DNA of 64,000 nt, from assembly GCF_037975245.1 (NCBI RefSeq), contig NC_092570.1:10007501-10071500 (forward strand), given 5' to 3'. The notes below the pieces were generated by a model. That model saw only the letters and a program-made list of their open reading frames with translations. It did no database searches and was not told where the DNA came from. A program made the translations under genes and the position numbers. Positions 45,587 through 64,000 of this stretch are shown here, piece after piece. This stretch comes from Apostichopus japonicus. Its lineage: Eukaryota; Echinodermata; Holothuroidea; Aspidochirotida; Stichopodidae. Position 1 is the stretch's first letter; each line of letters starts with the position of its first letter.

Positions 45587-46430
45587 ACTACACTTGACAT
45601 AGTTATAATGCACTTGATACATTGTATTGCACTTGATATATTGATACTGCACTTGACATATTTATACTACACTAGACATATTTGATACTGCACTTGATAT
45701 ATTGATACCGCACTTGATATATTGATACCGTACTTGACATATTGATACTGCACTGGACGTATTAATACTGCACCTGACATACTGGTATTGAACATGATGT
45801 ATTTATAATGCACTTGATATGTTGAAATTGAACTTAACATATTAATACTATTATTGACATATTGGTATGGCACCTGACATATTTGATACTGCACTAGACA
45901 TTTTGATACTGCACTGGACTTATAAATACTGCACCTGACATACTGGTATTGAACATGATGTATTTATAATGCACTTGATATGTTGAAATTGAACTTTACA
46001 TATTTATACTTTTATTGACATATTGGTATTGCACCTGACATATTTGATACTGCACTAGACATATTGATACTGCACTAGATATATTGATACTGCACTAGAT
46101 ATATTGATACTGCACTTGACATATCGATACTGCACTAGATATATTGAAATTGAAATTGACATATTGATATTGCACTTGAGAAATTAATACTGCACTAGAC
46201 ACATGTGCTGGTATTGAACTTGACATATTTATAATGCACTTGATATATTGATACTGCACTAGACATATTGATACTGCACTTAACATATTGATACTGCACT
46301 AGACATATTGATACTGCACTTAACATATTGATACTGCACTAGACATATTGATACTGCACTAGATATATTGATACTGCACTTGCTATATTGCTACTGCACT
46401 TTATATACTGATATTGAACTTGAAATATTA
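45587..46430. repeat. 20-bp minisatellite
   Basis: About 40 diverged copies of the unit TTGATACTGCACTAGACATA. A block of about 157 bases (45757-45900) is repeated at 45914-46060, a higher-order duplication. Minus-strand frames such as 45667-45894 (YQYVN-type residues) are repeat artefacts. Confidence 0.9.
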
Positions 46431-48741
<2,311 letters not shown>

Positions 48742-48969
48742 CAAATCCGTTCCATCCTTAAGACATTCACGTGCCGATTAACGTTAAGAATGGCAATTAA
48801 CACCGCGGTTGAATGTTTGGCGTATTAATAAGTTTCTTAATTCTATCATTGTTTCAGATAGGTTTCCATTTCATAGTTTATATCCGTAGTCAAATTCGAA
48901 GAAGATTAACCGATGCTGTGTTTTCTCGGTATGATCTTCCGTATAGTCATTTGAATTGTTATGTCACGC

Positions 48970-49900
48970 TGAATATCACTGTTGTTGGCTGCAGTATAAC
49001 TTCTACAGGTGTCAAGTATTCAAGATTATTTATATGGTAGCCCGAAAGAGCCATACATCGTTAATTATTCCTGTTTATCACCGTTGTCGACTTCAGTATT
49101 ACGGAGCATCTACAGGTACCGTACCACAATAAGGCCAGTGAATGGTTTACCACTGTCGAAAAATAGTCCAAAAGTGTAGTGGTTATTTTGGAAGTTTTTG
49201 AGTCATCATCATTCTTTTCTATGCGTAGATGTTGAAGAGGAAGAAATAAACTACTGATGGTAAAAAAAAATTGGAGGATTGAAGGTTTAAAGGAATTATA
49301 GAAAATCCCGGGTGAAACACGAGGATTCCGCAGCGAGAACAGGCAGATGGGTTGCTGAGCACTATGCTAACCTTTGAACTATTCTAGCTCAAAATCTAAA
49401 CGGTCATGGTGGCAAAAGTTAAAGGTGATGTGATAGCCCAAGCCATCAGCTATCATATGATGGGGTGGGATACGTTATTTGAAAACTCCAATATGCTTTA
49501 GCGGCTTTGGAAAGTGACGAGTTTAGTGTGTAAGTCAATGGGAGCAATTAAGAATGGTGTGATATGTAGAGGAGAAGTGTCAGGTATTTAGGATCATTTA
49601 TATGGTAGCCCGCTAGTGTCGTCTTTCTTACCGTTGAACATTCTTCTTTATCACTGTTGTCGGCTTTAGGTTTTTATTTCTACATGTGAAGTATTTAGGA
49701 TCATTTATATGGTAGCCTGAAAGAGCCATTTTCATCATCGTTAATTCTTCAAGTTAATCACTGTTGCCGGCTTCAGTTTAACATCTACATGTGTCAATTA
49801 TTTAGGATAATTTATATGGAAGCCCGAAAGAGCCATCTTTCTCATGGTTAATCATTCTTGTTTATCACCGTTGCCGGCTTCGTTCCACTTGTTATAGCCT
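48970..49900. repeat. Dispersed ~110-bp repeat, about five copies
   Basis: The ordered words ATCACTGTTG(T/C)(C/T)GGCT, CTACA(G/T)GTGTCAA, TTTA(G)GATCATTTATATGG and AGCC(C/T)GAAAGAGCCAT recur near 48975, 49080, 49645, 49755 and 49860. The block at 49130-49570 is unrelated. Confidence 0.7.
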
Positions 49901-52900
49901 TCAGTAATGAACATCATTTTAAATTTCATCACCTTGGTTAGATTTTGAATCTTATCTGTTAAACCTGGGTGGATAATTACTGAGTGACTAATACCCTATT
50001 AAAGCTTACATGTGATCATGTGATCATGCTCCTGCAGACACAATAAAATAAATCTGGACGATTTAATATACATCAGCTACTATATAGATTACATGTGTAT
50101 CCATAAATACATACCAAATAGGCCTAAGAAATAGATATCACAACTACTCCACAACTGGAACACGTAATGTGGATAATACACATGCTTGCAAGTAATACTT
50201 CCTGGAGAAGGTGGAAAGTAGGGAACGGGGAGGCTGGACAGGGGGTGTGGGGTAGTCTGTGGGGTTGTCTGTCGGGGATGGTGGATAAAGAAAATGAGTA
50301 CTCTTTCGTATCAAACAATACTATGATAAAATGGAGAAACCATATTAAAGTACCGGCTGTTTTTCGTCTTCGTGATCAGTTTTGCCTTTTGTTGCGTTTG
50401 CCTTTGATTCTCGCAAATATGAAATTAAGTAACATAATATTGTGCTATTATGAAGGACGGCATGTCAAAGTATATATTCCAAGTGTAGATTATGCCCACT
50501 TTTCTTTCTACTAAACTAACCTCTAAGCAACCTCATATCGATGATAGTATACAGCAAAATCAGAATTTAGAGAGAGATAAAGAGACGGAGAGATGTCTAG
50601 ACTCACACCCAGCCGTTTAATTGCACGTGATGTAAAATCAACTAATTGCAGTTGGTCTGAGCCTCATTCGGGGTGTCCCTTCCTACCTGCGGTTTTACCT
50701 TGTGGTTTAAATTCTCACTGACAGACCGAACTAATTGCTACAACCGGATCTACAAGTTAAATTGGTAATCCACTGTCGTATGATTAGGTTTTCCAAAAAA
50801 AAAAAATCCATGTCGTTTCTTTGGAAATTAATTCACGTTGAAGGCGAACTGGTTTGTGGAAAGGTCAAATTGAAAGGGTTTTTTCTCTCTGTTTTGGTTT
50901 CAGTCCATTAAATTAATATCATTTTGGCGTCCGGAAGCTATATCAGGATGAGTTTAATAATTATGAGCAATAATGAGAACACCCGACATCCGAGAGAATA
51001 ATTGCAAACGACTAATATAGGACAAATCTCTAAATGAATCACGACCATAACAATGCCGTAGAAGTTATAGTCATGCGTGTGAATATATGGTACATTCAAA
51101 ATTGGTCATTAAAACAGCCAGTTGTATATAAATATTAAGAACTCCCACCATGAGAACTACACTTGAGTAATCGGTAAAGAGTTTGGTTGTTACATGAATG
51201 GTAAATATGGTAAAAAAGACCTTGCGAAAATACTGCTGCCTTCTATCGCCAGCGTCTACCTATCACAATACACGCATGTCTCCATGGCAACATTTATAGC
51301 ATATTTAATCTGCAGCCGCGGCTACAACTATAGCACATGAACATTTGGGATGATGCTGATATTGTCATGGTAACGGGAGGTCCTATAACTACACATTTTA
51401 TATCGGAGTGAGACGGTGTTCGTCATGGAACTTTTATAGAATAAATATTCAATCGTTACTACTAAAAATAACTAGTAGATTTGGATTAATTGAATATATT
51501 TGTGCGGTATTTTAATTTAATCAGACTAGCAGTCCTAGATGCGCGCGTTAATGTTGGTATGACTGTTTAACATATAACACTTCCTAACCAGTCACCCTCA
51601 GGACATGTGGATGTAAAACTAAAGACATTTCGGCGTCCCAAGGAGGGTCAGAGTGGGAGGTACAGGTGAGTCGGATCTATAATAGAGTATGAAATTAATA
51701 TCAAGTCAGTGACAATTTATAATGTAAAACATGGAATTTCATGTGCATCTATAGTAGCACGAGTAGTAGGGGCTTTATGCCGTAGAGAATACTTGTATAG
51801 TTCCTGGATTCTTCGACGCTATACACCTCAGGAAAAATAGTTTTGCACTGGATTCCTTTATTCTGGGCTTTTCAAACTGAAGTATTGGGGGCGGGGGGGG
51901 GGGGGGGGTGGTTGATTCAGCTACGAAATAAATAGTGACAATAATAGTGGAATTTTGTGACCATTGAAGGGAGATTTATCATTGACAGTCACTTAACTAG
52001 AAAATGGAAATGGAAAAATATTTCCTGTTGTTGGTCTTTACATTTGATAAGGTCCTATATATGCAGCGTTGAAGCAGCCATGCAGTCGGACACAATCAAC
52101 TGAGATTGCTTTTTAAATTGTTGCAGTAAGTGAGAGAGATTGCGGTGATGACCGTTGTTCATATCAGGAACACCATAAGGAAATATCTCCTCATGCAAAT
52201 AACATAATAAATGCAATGAATAAATAAAAATCCAAAAAAAAACTTGACGTTTTTATATACGTGACTATGTGTGATGTCATGTTTAGACTAGTATCAAGGA
52301 TCATTTACTGATAAATGAAAACACATAAATATCAGTTGTTTGGAGAGCTGCTTGTAACTATATGGTATATATATATATATATATGACACCAGTCAGTTAT
52401 GATGGGGGCGGGGGGGGGGTAGAAGGGAGGCGTTAACTGTCAACTATTTGCAGCATGAGTAATTTGCTTTAATAGAGTGTTTAGTCTGATTAAATCTAAT
52501 AGTGAATGAAAGATGGCTATTTAAAGTTATTTTAAAGAGATTGTACATGGTAGAATTACGTATCAATACCTAGCCAGAAAGTTCATCGTTCCTACGACAT
52601 CTCCCAGAAGGACATCACGGTCTACCCATCCAGTTACTTTTCCATGGACTGCTGAAAACTGTAAATTAGCAAGTCAAAACAATATTGAGATGGGTTTCCA
52701 AATAGCATATGATACCTTCATTTCACCGTAAGAATAAACCTATGTTTACCTTCAATATATGAAAATGTGATTACAAATGATGCCTCATTTTATATCATTC
52801 AAATGTTCTTGTCAGAAGATCAAAACATTGCCCCTCTCCGCGAGATATAAACTCATATCAGAATTTTTTTTAACTGGGTCAAAAGTTATATGATTGTAAT

Positions 52901-54150
52901 TGTTCAATTAAGTTAAAAGTCTGACCTACCGGATGACGCCATTTATAGTTATTATTGTTCACATTAGTGATTAATGTTCACATTCATATAAAAGTAAAAA
53001 ACATAATCCTTGCACTAGACGAACCTATAGATAGAAACAATTCATATTAGTTTAATGATGGTTTCCTTTAATTATACAACGGTGTTGGTTTAGTAAAATA
53101 TTAATCTTAGAACTTTAAAGGTATATTAACCGTTGCGGGGGTTGATTTCTATAGGCAAAAGGCACATCCTTATCGAATGTTGTGTCAAGAAGATATGACT
53201 ATAACTGATTCAAAGTTTGTTGAAGAATTTGGCAAAAGCTTATTGAGTGACGTCACCGGGCCACATTGAGCTGAAAAAAATATATTTCTGTTATGCGTAA
53301 TAAGCAAAATATGATTGATTAACAAAGAATATTTTAAATAAGAGGAAGCTTCTGAATTAAAAGTATATTGAGTACAGATAAACAGACAATTTCACATGTA
53401 CTGTATTTATGTAAGAAATCATGCACAATGCTTAAGAAGGAAAACAAAACTTCTATAGAGTTATTTTGACAAAGTTTGTGACATCAGATGTAACACCACG
53501 TGATTCAAGTTGTGGAGAAAGAGAGCTCCTCCGGTAAGAAAAAGCTTGTGAGCAGAAACATCATCATCAGAGTATATATGTAACGGGACATTGAGATGAG
53601 TTAGCCAAAACTAAAACAGTGCCTTGGAATTTTTGTCTTTACATTTATATTATAATCATTTCAGTCCCTGCAGCAACCGGCATAGAATTCCTTTAAATCA
53701 GGATAACGATAACAAGACACGGCATAACAAAACAAGCCGAGTATACATTACCATGTCCTATACTTTGGGACGTACATCATCAAATATAATTTACGGAAAA
53801 ACCATGCATCATTAAAATTTGAGCGACAAAAATATTTCTCAGGACTTCCTTGGGGGTGGGGGGGGGGGTGTCGGTTGAGTTGGGGTTGGGATAAGAGAAT
53901 CGGAAGGGGAATTATACGTAATAGGTATATTGATTAAATGCTCAACGTATTTTCCACCCATTTGCAGGGACCTAACATTTTCGGATGGGGCATATAGCTA
54001 GCCGTTAAAAAAGTTTGCCTATTTTGTTGAAGTATAATTAATTTCCATTGTAGTGAATACAAGACATAAGGTGACATAAGGTAGCAATACTTGGGTACAC
54101 TTTACTATCTTATCAATAACACTGATAGATGTTGTAATCGGTTGGTCAGT
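49901..54150. other. No gene seen; simple repeats
   Basis: A 115-codon frame at 50167-50514 has no family resemblance. Poly-G tracts lie at 51893-51908, 52406-52419 and 53855-53868; a (TA)n run lies at 52366-52384. No paired splice sites or conserved motifs were seen. Confidence 0.45.
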
Positions 54151-54712
54151 AGGTAGCCCATGGTAGGTAAGGTAGCTCAGGGTAGGTAAGGTAGCCCGTG
54201 GTAGGTAGGGTAGCCCAGGGTAGGTAAGGTAGCCCATGGTAGGTAAGTTAGCCCATGGTAGGTCAGGTAGCCCATGGTAGGTAAGGTAGCCCATTGTAGG
54301 TAAGGTAGCCCGTGGTATGTAAGGTAGCCCATGGTAGGTAAGGTAGCCCATGGTAGGTAAGGTAGCCCATGGTAGGTAAGTTAGCCCATGGTAGGTCAGG
54401 TAGCCCATGGTAGGTAAGGTAGCCCATGGTAGGTAAGGTAGCCCATGGTAGGTAAGGTAGCCCATGGTAGGTCAGGTAGCCCATGGTAGGTCAGGTAGCC
54501 CATGGTAGGTAAGGTAGCCCATGGTAGGTAAGGTAGCCCATGGTAGGTAAGGTAGCCCATGGTAGGTAAGGTAGCCCATGGTAGGTAAGGTAGCCCATGG
54601 TAGGTAAGGTAGCCCATGGTAGGTAAGGTAGCCCATGGTAGGTAAGGTAGCCCATGGTAGGTAAGGTAGCCCATGGTAGGTAAGGTAGCCCATGGTAGGT
54701 AAGGTAGCGTGT
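54151..54712. repeat. 19-bp minisatellite
   Basis: About 29 copies of GGTAGCCCATGGTAGGTAA, highly uniform in the right half and more varied at the left. Because 19 is not a multiple of 3 and no frame holds a stop on the minus strand, three overlapping frames all read the same 19-residue cycle (YLPWATLPTMGYLTYHGLP). Confidence 0.95.
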
Positions 54713-55226
54713 AGTCCAAATGTTAGAGAGAGGACGTTAACAAACTCTACATCATATATGTTGCATCTGCATTTCTATGTCAAAAACTCCTCAACGGTTT
54801 GTTCTATAATTTTCAAACTTGGTATAGGAAGGTGCCCTTTGGTGGAAACTTTTATCTCCGAGACCTTTTAGCAAAAGGTCAAAGGTCAGAAGTCGAAGGT
54901 TAAATTAAGTGAAATGTGATTTCTTGCTATAATCCCAAGGGAAACATTGAATTGACTTGCAACCCAGGTACTATCAAAATATGTAATTACCATGGTGACT
55001 GAAGTCAAAAGTCAAATGTATCATTTTAATGCTTAAATAAAAGAAGAAATCTCCCCAACAAGTTAACCGATAACCTTCAACTTTGGTCGCAAGGTGCTTC
55101 TGCCTTGAAGGCCTTCCGGAATGAAACGTCACAGGTCAAAGGTGCAAAGAAGATAAAAGCGAGTTATTCTATGAATGGAAGTTGATTGAATAGACGTTCA
55201 ACCATCACATATATGGCCAGCAATAT
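54713..55226. other. Non-coding; AGGTCA-type direct repeats
   Basis: AGGTCAAAGGTCA at 54876-54888 is a perfect DR1 spacing of nuclear-receptor half-sites. Related words occur nearby (CAGGTCAAAGGT near 55131-55142). It may equally be part of a decayed repeat. Confidence 0.4.
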
Positions 55227-55624
55227 GGGACAAACACGGCATAACATATCCTCGTATTAATACGAATAAATACGCGTATTAAATCAGACAATAACTGGCA
55301 TGTCTTATCGCTTTCACAAACGAGTTTCGAGAGTTATCACATCGTATCCTCGCCAGTGCAATAAATGAGAGATTGCAAAGTTAGTCTCTACTGACGTACA
55401 TCCAGGCCAAACGTACTTGATCTAGACAACAGCATGATTTAATACGTGTATATATACGAATTAATCCTCATATGTATTCGAATTAATACGTGTTTATATT
55501 CGAATTAATACGTGAATATATTTACGCCTTATGATTGGCTAATAACACATACGCGTTTATATTCGCATTAATACGCGTATGATATTCGAATTAATACGCG
55601 GATATATTATGCGATGTTTGTCCC
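55227..55624. mobile_element. Palindromic MITE with GGGACAAAC ends
   Basis: The left end GGGACAAACACGGCATAA, then TATCC.CGTATTAAT, matches the reverse complement of the right end (GGGACAAACATCGCATAA, then TATCCGCGTATTAATTCGAA) over about 60 bases. Inside, (T/A)TTCGAATTAATACG and TACGCGTATTAA words recur in both orientations. The element is about 398 bases. I could not fix a target-site duplication. Confidence 0.72.
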
Positions 55625-58613
55625 ACATGGATTGGGTAGCATCATAATACATATATAGTTACAATGACGACAGTGGGTTAAAACAACCGAACGTTACTCG
55701 ATATAATATTGCAATTTACCAAAGTAAGACACTCGCCGACTATAGGTTTGTTCATTAAAAGAAATCCTTAACTTAAAACGTCAGTTCTCGGTGATGCCAG
55801 TGAATTTAAGCTTAAAAGAAACTAATTTTCAGGCTTAAATAAAAACAACTTTACGTATTTAAATACATTTCAATACAGTAGCATTTAAAGTTCGCTGTTT
55901 AGTTACTTAAATGGAATTTATTCTGCTTATGTAGGGCGTTGCCGGTAAATTATAAAACGGCTTCTCCATGCAATTAAGTTGTTGCGTAACTTAACGATTC
56001 CACAGGTCTTCATATTCCAGTGTACACATCCATTGAAGGCGTAAATATGTGTACAAACAAACAATAATATCCAATCATATCTCTCTCTCTCTCCCTCTGT
56101 GAGTAATTTGTTTATGTCTAACCAAAATACTGCCAAATTATAGTTTGGTTATAAACAGACAAAGAGGATACCGGATTTAGGTATTTGTGGAATTTTATTT
56201 CTATCCATTGTATTTATTCTATAGCAATGGAAATATTTATTAAAGTTTTAACAGCATCGAGAAATGTCTTCCAACGTTGATGTCATAATTCAATAACCTT
56301 TGGAATGTTCTCACGTCTCCAGTCTCACATGCTTGAACTTTTCATGCACTTTCACAAGTCCGCATATTCTGTCTGTTTTCTTCTTTTTTTCATATTGTAA
56401 CGTCACTGACAATAGAGAATCAGTAGTATAGCTGAACATATAAATGTTCTATTCCCCCCCCCCCCCGTCATCAACACCACCTCTCCAACATTCCAACCCA
56501 CCCCCAAGCCTCCACCACCTCTCCAACAGTCCAGCCTCACCCACCCAATATCATTTTCCCTTCCCGTAGAGTTGTAAAACTTTTATATGTACATATTTGT
56601 CTATACAGGATTAACAGGCATGTTTTGAAGGAATTTTGAGGAATTTAATCGCCTTTTGATACATGGACTTTTCTCTCATTGTTCTCGCAACAAACACGTA
56701 ACTATTTACGAAACAAAGTGAAGCTAAACAACTTTCATTCCTGCGGGAGTCACTATATGGCATCACACATTATAACAGAAAGCTCTATATAAAATGACTA
56801 TGTTTAGTTTAGCTTCTACGTTATAATTCCTTGTTCTACCTATTCCTTTCCGTCTAACTATATATCCCTTATACGATATGACTGTGTTTCTGAATTAATC
56901 TCCTACGATGGCTCTCTTATTCCTGAGTTTCACATATGCTTTATTCTTGCAAGAGTGTTTCAAAGAGACATAAATGAACAAAGTAAACACCGTTACGTCA
57001 AGGATCACCGGTCTAAATAACTGATCCTGAAGTAAGCAAAACTTGAGCAAACTAAGAAATTATCTTCTAATGACTTCTAAGAAATTCATGAATAGTTTCA
57101 GTTTTAAGCTTTCTTTCCAGCCGTTTTAGCAGATAGGATTTTGTTTGTCGATAGATAAGAATAAAAAAAGTTCATGAGAAGCAATGTACAGCCAAGACAG
57201 ATAATTCAATGGTCTGTTGTATTTCGAAAGATGTGTGTGTGTGTGTGGAAACGAGTTACTTCCTAACATTACCTTATTGCAACTGAAGACCTATACAACC
57301 CAGTCAGACATGTCACCTTGTATTCCAGCCGTTTCTATTGTTGTGTCACTAATATATTCAAGAATTCTTCTAAAGAAATGAAATTGATATACCTTTATAG
57401 TGTTTAGTGGAATGTCGTCATCATAAACAAGTACAAATATTATCTCCCGTTTATAATACCATCGTTTATACGAAATTTACTTTACAAATTACCATATCGG
57501 AGTTAAAGATGAAAGACACAAAAGTACATCACGCACTTACAGATACAAGAAAGTTATAATAATAGTTGTAATAATAATAATAAGAAAACTCTCGATATGC
57601 GGTTGTTGTAGAATTGATTTGATTCAAATACAAATTGAATATGATTTAGAATAGGTTAGGAGGCACAGGTGTGTAGTAACCTTTGGTTCATCCGTCAGCT
57701 AAGCCTAAGCAGATGTGTCAGATAACAGACTCACAACGTCTGTCAGGGAGAGAGAAATTCAAAGCGATAGCTACGCCGTTGGAGTTTGTTCGACAACTAT
57801 GGCGGAATAACAAGTTACAACGCTCATGTTTCCATAACACGCTAGGGAGAAGCAAGGGCCATCGCATTCCTTTTAGTTCGTAAACTTAACTCACGTAGGC
57901 TATATGATAAGCAAACGAAAACAACATACCATCCTCAGAAACAACATTAGTCGCCAGTAAGTGCGGTCTATACAAAAATGCAATATCCTTCGTTCGTCTC
58001 TGATGCATAAGCAGGACTAAAAATAGGAAACAGTAATAACGTATAGAGATAAACTAAAGCCATTCAGTAACATTTAGTCAGGTATGTGTTCAGAAATTAT
58101 AGAAAATATTCTTACGCTAATGTTAACGCAGAATTTAGTGTGGGGTTTCCCACGGTTCAGTGAAATAGCAGTTTTCCGTGTTCCAAATTCCTGTGGTTTT
58201 TTCCCATTGATTTGCCGTATTTGTAAGAAGAGTCATAAATGTAAGAATCAATTTTTAGGTTAAAGCACATATTAATCTTTCTGTAATCACAAGCTGTTCT
58301 CGTACAGCCACACAATTAGGCATTCCGAAGCAGAAAAGACTCTATATTAAATTTTGATTCCAAGTTAATGACTCTGCTGTTAAATATTCATGTTCACGTG
58401 ACTTTGTTTGACTATTTGTGTGCATAGAAACTGTGTATCTGTACCTATGTTTGTAACTATTTGTATGCTTGAAGCCTGAGTATATGTACCTATGTTTGTT
58501 TACAACTGAAGACCAGATAATTGAGTCCAAAATGTTCATTGTTTGCTACTTTATTTGCTGTAGGTATTTGTAATAATTGCTGGATTAATGAGTTCTTCTA
58601 ATTCTTCTAATTT
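55625..58613. other. No gene seen
   Basis: AT-rich with a C run at 56454-56466, (GT)n at 57233-57246 and an AAT run near 57561-57582. A 66-codon plus frame at 57683-57883 is compositionally balanced but unrecognised. Confidence 0.45.
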
Positions 58614-59066
58614 GTACTACTACTAGTAGTACTACTAGTACTACTAATACTACTAGTGCTACTACTGCTACTACTACTACTCCTCCTACTACTACTACTG
58701 CTACTACTGCTACTACTACTACTACTATTACTACTACTACTTCTACTATTACTACTACTACTAATACCGATACCGATATCAATACCAATACCAATACCAT
58801 TATCAATGCCTATACCAATACTACTACTAATAATAATACTAACACTAATACTGACACTAACACAATTACTGACATTAACACTAACACTAATACTGACACT
58901 AATACTGACACTAACACTAATACTAACACTAATACTGACACTAACACTAATACATACACTAACATTAACATTAATTCTAATACTTACACTAATACTAACA
59001 CTACTACTAACACTGACACTGACACTCATACTAACACTAACACTAATACTTATACTAAAACTAACT
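58614..59066. repeat. CTA trinucleotide and CTAA(C/T)A-type simple-repeat block
   Basis: (TAC)n/(CTA)n occupies about 58614-58766, then passes into ACCAATACC and into (CTAACACTAATACTGACA)n to about 59060. Leu-, Val- or Ser-homopolymer frames on both strands come from the repeat. Confidence 0.95.
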
Positions 59067-59923
59067 ATAACCACCATATATTTCAATGACAAAAGACCAG
59101 TCCGAGCTTCGATTGAATTTTCTAATCTACGACCTTAAACGACTGCTTCAAACTAAATTTTACCAAACGCAAGCATGATTATGCATGTCTCACTTTCACA
59201 TAAGTTCGCTCTATATTGATTGAACGACGAATACATTCGCACGGTTTATAACCCTTTTGGAAAATAAATCTGTCATAAGACTTCTTAATATGCACGACGA
59301 ATGAAGACATTTTGTTACCGAAATGCAAACTAGTTTCTTTTATTATCAAATTGAATACAGGAAACGACATTAATTTTGTATAGAGAATGCATGTTTTGGT
59401 AGGTTATTAGTAGATTGCAGTTTCGATATGCAAATAAGCAGAATTACAATCTAAGATTTCCAGACTTGTTACTGGTTTGATTTTACCACCCGTGTTCTCC
59501 CCCGCAGTTTCCATCGCATAAAATTTCAGCTGCTAAATCTTTCTGAAAGTAAAGATATCTTTGCCAATGAATATTCGTCATGCTGTTATTATTTTGTGAT
59601 AAAGGATATAGACGCCGTTGAATAATGGGCCTAAGAAGTAACTGAGGATTGGCTCAACACGTTTCATATGGCTTCCCATTGATCTGTATCTCACCAATAA
59701 CGTATATACCCCTTTTTTTAAAGTGAATTTATTTTGAAGCAAACTTTTAGACAATTTCTTACTTTCCACCTATTAACTGATACACGTCTGCACTTCTGTT
59801 GTAGAGATACTCTGTGATAATTACGATACATTACCATTAAAAATGCAAAGAAATTTATGAGTCAAAATCGATAACAAGTTTGGTCAACTGACTCCTGTTT
59901 GTATGTATAGAAGTTGTTGGCCA
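59067..59923. other. No gene seen
   Basis: Only short frames and no recognised motif. Confidence 0.5.
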
Positions 59924-63719
<3,796 letters not shown>

Positions 63720-64000
63720 CATCAGTCTATTGCTCATATCGTTATGGAATCGATGCACTGAAAATATCTTTGTTTATTGAGATATTATACCATCTATGCG
63801 AGTGAGTGAGTGTGTGTGTATGTGTACTGCAAGCCTATATAAGATGTATAGCGCTTATTCCCACAGCACTTCGCCAAGTGTGCTTCTCGTCAAAATCGAA
63901 CTTGAGAAAGTATTTGGCCGCTGGGCAAGACGAAGTTTGTCCTGCATCAGTTTAACCATTTAACCTCTGTGTTCTAGCGAGTCTAGCTGACTTTGTGCTC

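Noticed and set aside
45587-46430. CRISPR-like regular repeats
   Set aside because: Units are contiguous diverged 20-bp minisatellite copies without unique spacers, in a eukaryotic genome.
57683-57883. 66-codon plus-strand frame with balanced composition
   Set aside because: No recognised motif, no linked exon and no conservation evidence available.
58585-59138. Leu-, Val- and Ser-homopolymer frames up to 161 codons
   Set aside because: Trinucleotide and hexanucleotide simple repeats, open on both strands.

Overview
The window is AT-rich animal nuclear DNA. It has one multi-exon gene with GT-AG introns, abundant microsatellites and minisatellites, several hAT-like MITEs and a decayed Ty3/Gypsy retrotransposon. 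The Gypsy remnant has integrase upstream of reverse transcriptase, an order described for Gmr1-like elements of deuterostomes. This suggests a marine invertebrate deuterostome, perhaps an echinoderm, but the species cannot be fixed from sequence reading alone.

Layout. 1-5.3 kb: a broken Ty3/Gypsy element in the order LTR remnant, integrase, reverse transcriptase, RNase H, polypurine tract, 3' LTR. Two MITEs are nested in it: one hAT-like with an 8-bp duplication inside RT, and one with TTAA flanks downstream of RNase H. 5.3-7.8 kb: a degenerate foldback repeat, a possible transposon 3' fragment, and a hAT-like MITE with a perfect 8-bp target-site duplication. 7.8-12.3 kb: no convincing gene.

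12.7-32.3 kb (possibly to 35 kb), minus strand: an RNA-binding protein gene of the RBMX/hnRNP G kind. I reconstruct 16 coding exons from splice sites and phases, for a 581-residue product. An N-terminal RRM (exons 1-3) and an RGG segment (exons 3-4) precede a long Arg/Tyr/Ser/Pro-rich tail. The tail is encoded by short exons, nine of them in succession of symmetric phase 1. The last three exons are joined by a GC-AG intron and then a normal one. A probable non-coding first exon lies near 34.9 kb. Introns carry MITEs, 219-bp and ~80-bp tandem arrays, and about 35 copies of a 77-bp satellite that abuts exon 14. Each satellite unit repeats the exon-14 splice acceptor.

35.6-64 kb: essentially non-coding. 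It holds a tRNA-derived SINE-like head, a ~370-bp tandem repeat with tRNA-like cores, a second copy of the hAT-like MITE seen in RT, 20-bp and 19-bp minisatellites, a ~400-bp palindromic element with GGGACAAAC ends, long (TA)n tracts and a CTA/CTAACA simple-repeat block. I found no second protein gene that I can support.
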